This document shows, piece by piece, positions 1-7,501 of a stretch of 12,937 bases of DNA. The translations under genes and the position numbers were made by a program. Below the pieces are notes generated by a model. It was given only the letters and a program-made list of their open reading frames with translations, was not told the DNA's origin and ran no database searches. Position 1 is the first letter of the stretch, and every line of letters begins with the position of its first letter. This DNA is from JAFDZO01 sp038225955 (lineage in GTDB: Bacteria; Bacteroidota; Ignavibacteria; Tepidaquicellales; Tepidaquicellaceae), in assembly GCA_038225955.1 (NCBI GenBank), contig JBBRQV010000087.1, forward strand, positions 1 through 12,937, written 5' to 3'.

Positions 1-498
<498 letters not shown>

Positions 499-648
499 AA
501 TAAAAATGTGTGTTTGATTTCCTAAGCTACAAGGTTTTAACTTTTTCTCAATTACGCACTAAACTTGTTATATAGCTAAATATAAAAGCTTGTGTTAAAA
601 TTATTGGTATATTTTAAAGAACATTTTAATCGTTTTTTGCACGAATTA
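499..648 (-). other. 16S rRNA leader (transcribed spacer)
   Basis: This is an AT-rich stretch between the predicted rRNA promoter and the mature 16S 5' end, about 145 nt long after an inferred start near 642. It contains the boxA-like site annotated separately. No ORF or tRNA is visible. Leaders of this size are normal for bacterial rRNA operons, and the segment would be removed by processing. Confidence 0.6.
612..623 (-). promoter_or_regulatory. boxA-like antitermination site of the rRNA leader
   Basis: The minus strand reads TGTTCTTTAAAA, a close match to the rrn boxA of E. coli (TGCTCTTTAACA). It lies about 115 nt upstream of the 16S 5' end, inside the predicted leader, where boxA is expected. 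In well-studied bacteria NusB/NusE bind this RNA and prevent premature Rho termination of rRNA transcripts; that role is transferred by analogy. Confidence 0.55.
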
Positions 649-679
649 CAAAGTTAATAAGAATCCTTAAAAAAGTCAA
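649..679 (-). promoter_or_regulatory. rRNA operon promoter
   Basis: On the minus strand TAACTTTG (649-656) is an exact match to the Bacteroidota -7 element TAnnTTTG, and TTG (677-679) lies 20 nt upstream as a -33 element. The same bases also read as TTGACT, 17 nt, TAACTT, so both the Bacteroidota and the sigma-70-type layouts are satisfied. Directly upstream (680-710) are A-rich tracts on the minus strand that resemble an UP element. Transcription would start near 642. No second match to TAnnTTTG was found between 700 and 1000 on this strand. Confidence 0.7.
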
Positions 680-1008
680 GCTACTAATCATAACTTTTAC
701 AACTTTTTTTCCGGATTTATTAAAGAACTTCGTGTGAAAATTTTGTACGTTTTTCGATTCAATTATAAATATAGTCATTACCCACAAATTCTTTTAGGCA
801 CAAATTTTGGGATAGACCCACTCTCACGAATTTAAAGAGAATGTTATATTTTGATTAGAAAATGAAGTTGTATGATGTATAACTCCGTAGAAAATATTAA
901 AGTTCAAATTATGTGAACCTGTAAATTTAAACTTAAATTATAATAAAATAATAATTTAATATTCTGCGAAATAAACCGATTTGCGAAATAAATCTACTGA
1001 CTTTGCTT

Positions 1009-1050
1009 AACCACAGAGGTTACAGAAAATGCTCACAGAGAGCACAGAGG
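1009..1050. repeat. CACAGAG-type degenerate short repeats
   Basis: CACAGAG occurs three times (1012-1018, 1034-1040, 1043-1049), with a degenerate TACAGAA at 1021-1027, inside an AACCACAGAGGTTACAG context. Short repeats of this composition are familiar from intergenic regions of many environmental bacterial genomes (from memory, unverified). No function is assigned. Confidence 0.6.
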
Positions 1051-1162
1051 AGGATTATTGGGAATAATTAAAAATAACAAAAAGTAAAAATTTGACAAAA
1101 GGACTAAATTTTATAAATTTTGTGAATGAATATTTAAGAGTACTCCACCTTAAACTCTGAAT

Positions 1163-1285
1163 GTCACAACTTGGCGGGGTTGCGACGGAAATAGAAAGTG
1201 AATGGTGTTTCACTTATGATGTTTGCGAAACGCCTTTCGAACACTATTGCATTCCCAAACAGTTCGCCGCGGTGAATTGGGAATG
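1163..1285. repeat. four consecutive stem-loops, possible structured repeat or ncRNA
   Basis: Four hairpins follow one another. Stem 1 pairs GTCACAAC (1163-1170) with GTTGCGAC (1179-1186), one mismatch. Stem 2 pairs AAGTGAA (1196-1202) with TTCACTT (1209-1215). Stem 3 pairs CGAAA (1226-1230) with TTTCG (1235-1239). Stem 4 pairs CATTCCCAA (1250-1258) with TTGGGAATG (1277-1285), and inside it TTCGCC (1263-1268) with GGTGAA (1271-1276), leaving a 4-nt one-sided bulge. This block is visibly more GC-rich than its surroundings. It has no ORF. It could be a miniature repeat family or a structured RNA; neither is proven. Confidence 0.45.
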
Positions 1286-1312
1286 AGAATTAACGGCAGT
1301 GAATATAAGTAG

Positions 1313-1338
1313 TAACCCCATCCTTTAGGATGGGGTTA
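1313..1338. repeat. REP-like perfect palindrome
   Basis: The arms TAACCCCATCCT (1313-1324) and AGGATGGGGTTA (1327-1338) are exact reverse complements around a 2-nt TT centre. It is closely related to the palindrome at 1417-1438, sharing the ACCCCA core and the GGGGTTA end. No T-run follows on either strand, so it is not an intrinsic terminator. The form resembles REP elements mobilised by RAYT (IS200/IS605-like TnpA) proteins, but no such gene is in the window. Confidence 0.7.
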
Positions 1339-1346
1339 GAGAATTG

Positions 1347-1397
1347 AAAATAAAAACCCTTTAGGGCTGAACAAATAATTATTTTGCCCTAAAGGGC
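1347..1397 (-). terminator. probable Rho-independent terminator of the subtilase gene
   Basis: The segment CCCTTTAGGGC (1357-1367) is an exact reverse complement of GCCCTAAAGGG (1386-1396), giving an 11-bp stem. The loop contains a 12-bp palindrome AAATAATTATTT (1373-1384). Read on the minus strand, the stem is followed directly by TTTTTATTTT, so the orientation suits the subtilase gene ending at 1540, about 140 nt upstream. On the plus strand no T-run follows. Each arm is also a small palindrome, so alternative folds exist, and the element may be part of the neighbouring REP-like cluster. Confidence 0.5.
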
Positions 1398-1416
1398 GAT
1401 CATTTGGCTTTTTCAT

Positions 1417-1438
1417 ACCCCACCCTGAAGGGTGGGGT
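1417..1438. repeat. REP-like palindrome
   Basis: ACCCCACCCT (1417-1426) and AGGGTGGGGT (1429-1438) are exact reverse complements around a GA centre. It is a variant of the palindrome at 1313-1338, and the two flank the hairpin at 1357-1396, an arrangement like paired REP units. No T-run follows on either strand. Confidence 0.7.
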
Positions 1439-1464
1439 TACTGTAACATAATTAATTATTTTTC

Positions 1465-1508
1465 TTAGCGTTCTCTTCGCATCAATTTTGTGATCTTTGC
1501 GTTTAAAT
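1465..1508. repeat. ACGCAAAG-type degenerate intergenic element
   Basis: The plus strand reads CTTAGCGTTCTCTTCGCATC and then TGATCTTTGCGTTTAAATA. The complement has AAACGCAAAGATCAC and GCGAAGAGAACGCTAAG. These near-repeats of ACGCAAAG / GCGAAGAGAACGC look like a worn member of a short repeat family seen beside CACAGAG repeats in other environmental genomes (from memory). It lies just downstream of the subtilase stop codon. Confidence 0.35.
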
Positions 1509-1539
1509 ATAACCAGCGACCTTTCCGTTTGACACAATA

Positions 1540-4500
1540 CTACCTCACCACTACAAATTTCCCTATTTTCTCTTCCACTTCCACGCCTTGCGAATTCTTT
1601 CCCGTAGCCCTATAAATGTAAATTCCGGAACCGACTTTCGTTCCCGCTCTATCTGTTAAATTCCACTCAGTTCCTCCGTTGCCGTCCTTTTCATCTACCT
1701 GATTTATGAATTTACCATTTAAATCGAATATCATAATGCTGGCTGATATCGTTAAGTTTGCAAATGTAACATAATCCTGCCCTAAATTGCTTGTCCATGG
1801 ATTAGGGTATACATACATATCTTTCAAATCCTCCTTATTAAATATAAGTCCGAAGCTGCCTCCTGCGCCGTCTACAATCTTCACTCCAGTATTTGAGTAA
1901 ACATTCTTCACCGAAAGTATATAAGTCTTCCCTGTAGCCCCTATGAGCGCTTTATTATCAAGATTGAGATACAGTATCGAACGGTTCGCATCAAATGTAA
2001 CATTGTTCACTCCTATATCAAAAGGAGCAACGTTGTAATTGCTTTTATTAAACGCCGTAGCGGAATCAACCGGAAGGTTGTACTCAATTTTCAATTTATT
2101 CTTATCAACCAGTACAACTGATTTTATAAAAAACTTTGCTGAATCAAACTGCGATACCGCAAAATTTACTGATGAACTATCTACAGGCGAATTATAAAAA
2201 TCACGTAGTCCTACAGACTTTAAATTATAACTGCCGTTCGCAAGTCTGTTATTATATATCAGCAGATACTCACTGGAATTTTTTATTGCAATATTATCGG
2301 GATTTCCGATACCGCCGAGCACAAACGAATTCATGTTAGGTATTACACTTTGTATCTGCTCTGATAGCTTCACGCTTATATATCCGTTATTCTCTGACTT
2401 AGCAGAAATAATCATTGCCTTATTGTGTACATAAACTCTCACTGCATCGGATAAATAACTCTCCTTGTATCCTCCAGTTAAAGAGACTGCCGAAATTTTA
2501 TAATAATAATTTTTTCTGTTGATTACATTTACATCTGAATACGAAGGAGTTGAAACAGAATCGTATAATGCAAACACTTGATTTGAATCTGTTGCTGCCC
2601 TGTAAATCTTGTAGTAATTAATATTTGTTACGGGGGCAAATTCCAATTTCACTAAATTAGAATCAGTGCTGTATGCCTGTATATTCCCGGGCGTTGCGGG
2701 TCCCGTATAGTTTACATTTTTTTCATAGAAGAAAAGCGTATCGTTAACTGTGTTCAGCCCTATTTCATTTACTCCGTTGCCGTCAAAGTCATACACGATT
2801 TGATTCACAGTATTAATATCATTCATATAATAAACAGGCTCAATGTGTCCCTTCGAAGAATTATATTTTAGAATATAAAAATTCGTTCCGGTGTTCACCA
2901 AAATTTCATCCTTATTGTCTGCATCAATGTTTCCTGCGCGGGTAGATGTTTCAGTGTATGATTTATATCCGTTTATATCTACAACATCCCATAGCTTAAA
3001 AGTCGTGCCTACAGGTTTATATACAAGCAGTTCGTAGTACTGAATCAAATCATTATTATTACTGACTGAACCTACTGCAAACTCCTTCACTCCGTCTCCG
3101 TCAAAATCACCAACGATAATATTATCTGCTCTGATAGAACGGTAGGTGCTATCAATAAAAATTTTCGAGTAAGTATTATCCCCTGTATTAGCATAGCCCA
3201 CGATTGCAGTCTGGGGTAAATCGCTTGAGTATGATTCAAACGAATTAGTGAAAATTATTTCTTTCTTTCCATTGCCAAAAAAATCTTCAACGATAACATT
3301 CTGAGAGCTTGCCTCTGCAAGAAGATTTCCAGAGCGGAAGTAAGGCAGTTTTGCAGTCTCCGTAAAATTATTGCCGCTTGAATTCTCTAAAATTCTTAAT
3401 GCATAATCTTTATCACCAAATCCTAAAATTTCTTTCTTGCCGTCTCCATCAGTTTCTGCAATTCGCGAAGACCAGAAATTGTTATTCGTAGAATCACTCC
3501 ATATCAACACATCGGGCATTGATGAAGATGATGATTGAGTATATAAGTAACCGTTCCTCTGTTGCGAAACCAATAAATCATACTTGCCGTCACTATTTAC
3601 ATCGCCGATATCACGCGCAACTTTAAAATCTCCCCAGTTATTATTTGAAATTTTTGTAAACGAACCATTGGAAAACTGATAAGCATTTAATCGTAAATTA
3701 TTTTTTATATCATTAAGAAAAATATCTTTTTGCCCATTGCCGTTAATATCAACGATTGAATAACACGACTGCACATTTGAAAGAGAATAATTTTTTTTTG
3801 TAAAACCATACGAGTTAATCTGACTTCCTGCAACAAAAGAAAAAAGTGAATCCGTAAACGTAATGGATTTCCCGTTAAGCGCCTGCGCCTCTATGTAAAA
3901 TTCGTATTCAGTACTCGGAGATAAATCACTGCTGTTGATAATTCCGTAGTGCACCTCCGAGATAAATCCGATATTCGGCGTTCCTACATCTGCAAGAATA
4001 TAATTAAATGGCTCAGCTACATTTTTTCTTTTATAATAAATTTTCCCAAGCGTTCTTTTATCTGTAGCAAATGCTATTAACTCCGATGTAGTATTTTTAT
4101 CAATGATGCTTCCCGATGTAATGCCTGATATCTGCGGAGGATTTCTATCTTTGAAAATTACCTGACGATGCTCAACCGTTTTGCCTGAATTACTGTTTAT
4201 CGCCAACCGCAAAGTATAAGATGTATCGGGCAGCGAAGAAATATTCCATCTGTAAACTGTATCCTGAAGCACCTGAGAAGTTTGGTTCGTAAGAAGAGGA
4301 ATCCAGTTCTCACTCTGATACCCTACTGAATAATAAATGGAATATGATTGCAGCAGCGGAGATGCAGCCGAGATGCAAATAGGCACCGTATCTCTGAAAG
4401 TTGTATAATCCTGAAACGGAAAAAATATTCTTGCAATGGAAGGATAAGAAACATTTTGAATTGACTTCAGAGCATCAACTCTTCCCGATGAATATAAATT

Positions 4501-5853
4501 ATTCCAGCCGGATTGGTTTGGGAACAGCGCAGTGTTTGATACAAGTATTCCTCTTATTTCTTCATTGGTAAGATTTGGATTTACCGACTTCATCAACGCT
4601 GCGACACCTACAATTATTGGTGAAGAGAAAGACGTTCCGTTTATATAATCATAGTCACCGCCGAACTGTGAACTTCCCTTCCCTTTTCTCATAGTAGTAA
4701 AAATCTGAAATCCCGGAGCGTAAATATCTACCGTTGCGCCAAATGAAGAAGCGGAAAATCTTGCATCATCGTTCGCAGATGCGCCGACTGAAATCACTTC
4801 ATCATAAGCCGATGGATAATGCAGTCTATCGCTCCCATCATTACCCGCAGAGCATACAATTGTAACGTTTTTTGAGTAAGCAAATTTTACAACATCTTTC
4901 AAAAGATTACTGTAAACGTAATCACCAAAACTGAAATTAAAAATCTTAACTCCCTGTGAAATTCCGTAGAGTACTGCACTTGCAACATCATCCTCTTCAC
5001 CGAATCCCTCTGCATCAAATGCGCGAAGCACAAGGACTTTACATTTTGGAGCAATGGAGGAAATTCCAAGAGCATTATTGAACGATGCATTTATTATTCC
5101 TGTAACAGCAGTGCCGTGTGAGTTTTTATTGTCATCAGTCGGGTCGTTATCGGGTGTAAGATAGTCACCTCTTCGCGGGTCGCCTGTGAAAGGTTCATCG
5201 GTAAAATCCCATCCGCGCCAATCGTCAATAAAGCCATCACCGTCATCATCAACTCCGTTAGAGCGTTTATCTCTGCCAAGTGCATCAAGCCCCATTTCAC
5301 CGTAGTTCAGCTTAAAAGAATTTTGCAAATCGGGGTGAAGAAAATCCAAACCGGTATCAACAACACCAATGAGAACCGTTGAATCTCCCTGTGTAATATT
5401 CCACGCAGCATTCATTCCTATTAGAGGAAGATAGTATTGATTGCTGTAGTAAGTATCGTTTGGGTCAGTTGAAATGTTTTCAACTTTTAATACTCTGTTT
5501 ATTTCGATGTATTCAACAAAATCATTTTTTGATAGAATAGAAATTAAGTCTGCTGAAAGATTTTGGGATACGCTTACTATGAAAATCCTGTCTAAGCCTA
5601 TAGAATTGCCTGCCATCATAGCAGGCGAAACCTTATCGAAAAGTAATTTTGAGTTTGCAGCATTGAATTTATTCAACGTCTTTGAAACAGAATATTTATC
5701 GGAGCGGAACGAATTATTCTTAAACGAATTAATTAATTCCTGCGGAGCATTTTGCTTTAACTTTATTATTATCTGCGAGGATTGCGCAAATGAAAACGAA
5801 GAGGAACAAATTATAAATAATAATGTAAGGAGAAAAAACTTTTTTAATGGCAT
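1540..5853 (-). CDS. secreted subtilisin-like (S8) serine protease with seven VCBS repeats and T9SS sorting domain
   Basis: This is a 1437-residue exported protease. Residues 1-23 form a signal peptide ending SFAQ. Residues 27-125 look like an inhibitor-I9-type propeptide. The S8 catalytic domain (about 140-465) carries the triad D166 (VVDTGLD), H246 (NSHGTAV) and S408 (NGTSFSSP), with oxyanion N338 (SAGNDG). An Asp/Asn-rich insert (195-212, VDDDGDGFIDD) probably binds calcium. Seven DxDxDG-type VCBS/FG-GAP motifs follow at about 702, 751, 802, 857, 916, 975 and 1022. A fibronectin III-like domain spans about 1053-1142, then Ig-like sequence. The tail (1344-1437) starts YVYPNPW and ends in EEKIGKFVVVR, the type A T9SS sorting signal, so the protein is expected to cross the outer membrane and be released or surface-anchored. 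ATG at 5851-5853 gives the signal peptide; there is no Shine-Dalgarno. No clear TAnnTTTG promoter was found upstream. Confidence 0.95.
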   Translation of the reverse strand: MPLKKFFLLTLLFIICSSSFSFAQSSQIIIKLKQNAPQELINSFKNNSFRSDKYSVSKTLNKFNAANSKLLFDKVSPAMMAGNSIGLDRIFIVSVSQNLSADLISILSKNDFVEYIEINRVLKVENISTDPNDTYYSNQYYLPLIGMNAAWNITQGDSTVLIGVVDTGLDFLHPDLQNSFKLNYGEMGLDALGRDKRSNGVDDDGDGFIDDWRGWDFTDEPFTGDPRRGDYLTPDNDPTDDNKNSHGTAVTGIINASFNNALGISSIAPKCKVLVLRAFDAEGFGEEDDVASAVLYGISQGVKIFNFSFGDYVYSNLLKDVVKFAYSKNVTIVCSAGNDGSDRLHYPSAYDEVISVGASANDDARFSASSFGATVDIYAPGFQIFTTMRKGKGSSQFGGDYDYINGTSFSSPIIVGVAALMKSVNPNLTNEEIRGILVSNTALFPNQSGWNNLYSSGRVDALKSIQNVSYPSIARIFFPFQDYTTFRDTVPICISAASPLLQSYSIYYSVGYQSENWIPLLTNQTSQVLQDTVYRWNISSLPDTSYTLRLAINSNSGKTVEHRQVIFKDRNPPQISGITSGSIIDKNTTSELIAFATDKRTLGKIYYKRKNVAEPFNYILADVGTPNIGFISEVHYGIINSSDLSPSTEYEFYIEAQALNGKSITFTDSLFSFVAGSQINSYGFTKKNYSLSNVQSCYSIVDINGNGQKDIFLNDIKNNLRLNAYQFSNGSFTKISNNNWGDFKVARDIGDVNSDGKYDLLVSQQRNGYLYTQSSSSSMPDVLIWSDSTNNNFWSSRIAETDGDGKKEILGFGDKDYALRILENSSGNNFTETAKLPYFRSGNLLAEASSQNVIVEDFFGNGKKEIIFTNSFESYSSDLPQTAIVGYANTGDNTYSKIFIDSTYRSIRADNIIVGDFDGDGVKEFAVGSVSNNNDLIQYYELLVYKPVGTTFKLWDVVDINGYKSYTETSTRAGNIDADNKDEILVNTGTNFYILKYNSSKGHIEPVYYMNDINTVNQIVYDFDGNGVNEIGLNTVNDTLFFYEKNVNYTGPATPGNIQAYSTDSNLVKLEFAPVTNINYYKIYRAATDSNQVFALYDSVSTPSYSDVNVINRKNYYYKISAVSLTGGYKESYLSDAVRVYVHNKAMIISAKSENNGYISVKLSEQIQSVIPNMNSFVLGGIGNPDNIAIKNSSEYLLIYNNRLANGSYNLKSVGLRDFYNSPVDSSSVNFAVSQFDSAKFFIKSVVLVDKNKLKIEYNLPVDSATAFNKSNYNVAPFDIGVNNVTFDANRSILYLNLDNKALIGATGKTYILSVKNVYSNTGVKIVDGAGGSFGLIFNKEDLKDMYVYPNPWTSNLGQDYVTFANLTISASIMIFDLNGKFINQVDEKDGNGGTEWNLTDRAGTKVGSGIYIYRATGKNSQGVEVEEKIGKFVVVR

Positions 5854-5993
5854 TAAGCTAAATTTATTCTGTAAGATTAAATGAGGTAGAAGTCGGCTAT
5901 ACTTTTCTTTAGTAGTTTAATGTAAATTTTATGTTTTAAGGATAGAAATTCAAGGGAGAAATTATTTTAAGGCGGGATATAATGTTATACAAA

Positions 5994-6014
5994 CGCCTCT
6001 GCAATTCAGAGGCG
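5994..6014 (-). terminator. hairpin terminator of the first S41 peptidase gene
   Basis: CGCCTCTG (5994-6001) and CAGAGGCG (6007-6014) form a GC-rich 8-bp stem with a 5-nt loop, 26 nt past the stop codon of the minus-strand gene ending at 6041. On the minus strand it is followed by TTTGTATAAC, a short and imperfect T-tract, so efficiency is uncertain. Confidence 0.55.
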
Positions 6015-6040
6015 CATATCATGATTTATTAAAATTAATT

Positions 6041-7375
6041 TTAATTTACTTTTTTATTTTCTTCGTGAGGACCTTTCTGATATATTCCCGTCAACGAAAC
6101 AACATTTCCTGAGGCATCCGTGTTAAATTGTATTCTGAAATCTTCCCTACCCTGAAGCATAAACATCGTATTTGTAATTGGTATCAATAAAGTTTTAGCT
6201 AAAACTCCGGGACGCTCATAAACAAGTTTGCCATTTTCAAAATATATTTTTCTCGGTTCATAATCCCCCGCATATTTTTGCAGAGTGCCTTCTGAAACAT
6301 CAACAGGGTTAGCTAATGCCTGCATAATTTCTATCTGCCATTGTATATCATCTCTTTCCTCATCACTGCCGGCTTTGCTTAAAAGTGTTTTCATTATTTC
6401 AAGCTTCGCAACATTAAGTGCATCGGATTCTTTGCAAGGAATATCAGGTTTAACTCCAACGCCCTCCCAGTTTGTTTTTGTGATAGGATTAATAGCCCTA
6501 CCCGTCGGAATAAATGATACCATGTAGTCATTCAGCCTGTACGCCATGTTTGGATTCGCTCCGCCGCCTGTTGCCTCCCCCACAGTTTTTGCACGCTTAA
6601 GAGACTGAAGATCATAAGCAAATTCTTCTGCACCGGAGAACGCAAACTTACTAGTCAGAATATATACAGGTACATTCGGCAATCTTTTGCCGGGAATTTT
6701 TTCAAGAGTCCAGAATTCCTCAGTTTTATTTTCAGGCCTGTTATAGATATCGTTAAGATGAACAGGTTTGGAATCGAAGAGATAACTGCAGAGGAACTGT
6801 ACCATATTCGGGTCACCGCCGTTATTATTTCTTAAATCAAAAATGAGAGCATCTGCATTTGCAAAAAATCCCATTGCGGAGACTGCCGTCTGCTTTGCAA
6901 TATCTACGGTTACAAAAGTTCTTAAGTCAAGATAGCCAATATTACCAGGAAGGATTTCCATTTTCCTGAATCCGTAATTTTCTTTTTCTAATGGCTGCTC
7001 AAATTTTCTTCGGTGTGTTTCATCTTTATCGGGGACACCGTCTTTTAATTCCGATGCAAGAGCAGGCATAAGATTTACGTGAAGATGCTTGTCATTTGAA
7101 ACAGATTGTAAATCTTTTGTAAGAGCTCTGCTAAACTCACCTGCTTCGTTGACATTTTCATAAGCACCATTTTTTAAATTTGATTCAATTAGATAAGCAA
7201 GCTTATCTGCTATATCAGGGAAAACATAATTATCTTTTATTTGCTTTGAGAGGAGAGAAACTGCATCCGATTTTATTTTAGAATCAATCTGCACAGGTCG
7301 TTGTTGATTTATAATTTGCTGCGAATAAGAGTTAAAGGACACTAATAACAGAACTAATAGAATTATTTTTTTCAT
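6041..7375 (-). CDS. secreted S41-family (tricorn/IRBP-like) peptidase, paralogue 1
   Basis: The protein has 444 residues with a signal peptide (about 1-18, hydrophobic KKIILLVLLLVSF ending SYSQ), so it should act in the periplasm or outside the cell. An N-terminal helical S41 segment (35-100) ends in NDKHLHV with candidate catalytic H97. The S41 core (about 140-315) includes GNIGYLDLR, IFDLRNNNGGDPN and FAFSGAEEF, where S247 is the likely nucleophile, and VGEATGGGAN with E267. A C-terminal beta-rich segment (365-434) begins YAGDYEPRKIYFENG. Family members cleave peptides; the substrate here is unknown. It is a tandem duplicate of the gene at 7502-8824, and the last 26 bases of the two reading frames plus flank are identical. 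In this copy the usual GGGANPGG loop reads GGGANPNM. A separate promoter (7412-7419) and a downstream hairpin suggest it is transcribed alone. No Shine-Dalgarno is visible. Confidence 0.92.
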   Translation of the reverse strand: MKKIILLVLLLVSFNSYSQQIINQQRPVQIDSKIKSDAVSLLSKQIKDNYVFPDIADKLAYLIESNLKNGAYENVNEAGEFSRALTKDLQSVSNDKHLHVNLMPALASELKDGVPDKDETHRRKFEQPLEKENYGFRKMEILPGNIGYLDLRTFVTVDIAKQTAVSAMGFFANADALIFDLRNNNGGDPNMVQFLCSYLFDSKPVHLNDIYNRPENKTEEFWTLEKIPGKRLPNVPVYILTSKFAFSGAEEFAYDLQSLKRAKTVGEATGGGANPNMAYRLNDYMVSFIPTGRAINPITKTNWEGVGVKPDIPCKESDALNVAKLEIMKTLLSKAGSDEERDDIQWQIEIMQALANPVDVSEGTLQKYAGDYEPRKIYFENGKLVYERPGVLAKTLLIPITNTMFMLQGREDFRIQFNTDASGNVVSLTGIYQKGPHEENKKVN

Positions 7376-7411
7376 TCGACTTTAGATTTAGTAATAAAAT
7401 AAGACGCTTGA

Positions 7412-7419
7412 CAAATGTA
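7412..7419 (-). promoter_or_regulatory. Bacteroidota-type -7 promoter element for S41 paralogue 1
   Basis: The minus strand reads TACATTTG, an exact TAnnTTTG match, placed 36 nt upstream of the start codon at 7375, giving a 5' leader of about 30 nt. The upstream -33 region is weak, with no clear TTG at 19-20 nt. Confidence 0.45.
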
Positions 7420-7501
7420 AAAGTCGCAGAATGAAATTTGAAGTAATTGTAGGAGATAAACTTAATTATGCTTCCGACAAACGGGGGCATAATAATTATT
7501 T

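Larger units (their letters stand above)
680..1539. other. gene-free, repeat-rich intergenic region
   Basis: No convincing coding sequence is seen on either strand in these roughly 860 bases. The part at 711-960 is plain AT-rich sequence with only a short direct repeat (CACAAATT at 783-790 and 799-806). From 960 onward it holds an 11-bp direct repeat TGCGAAATAAA (965-975 and 982-992), CACAGAG-type repeats (1009-1050), a cluster of stem-loops (1163-1285), REP-like palindromes (1313-1438) and a GCGTT/TTTGCG element (1465-1508). It separates the rRNA promoter from the 3' end of the subtilase gene. Confidence 0.75.

Noticed and set aside
1009..1050. CRISPR array
   Set aside because: The repeated unit is only 7 bp with irregular spacing and no equal-length spacers, and there is no cas gene.
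1313..1438. GC-rich palindromes as intrinsic terminators
   Set aside because: Neither the 1313-1338 nor the 1417-1438 palindrome is followed by a T-run on either strand; only the 1357-1396 hairpin is.
5474..5884. 136-residue plus-strand frame opposite the start of the subtilase
   Set aside because: It is fully antisense to the signal peptide and propeptide of a well-supported gene, with no recognisable domain.
5854..5993. Promoter for the subtilase
   Set aside because: A TTG followed 19 nt later by TAAAATTT was seen on the minus strand, but it mismatches TAnnTTTG at two bases, so it is not listed as a feature.
7465..7493. ATTATGC/GCATAAT inverted repeat as a terminator for S41 paralogue 2
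   Set aside because: The stem has internal C-A mismatches on the transcribed strand and no clear T-tract follows, so support is too weak.
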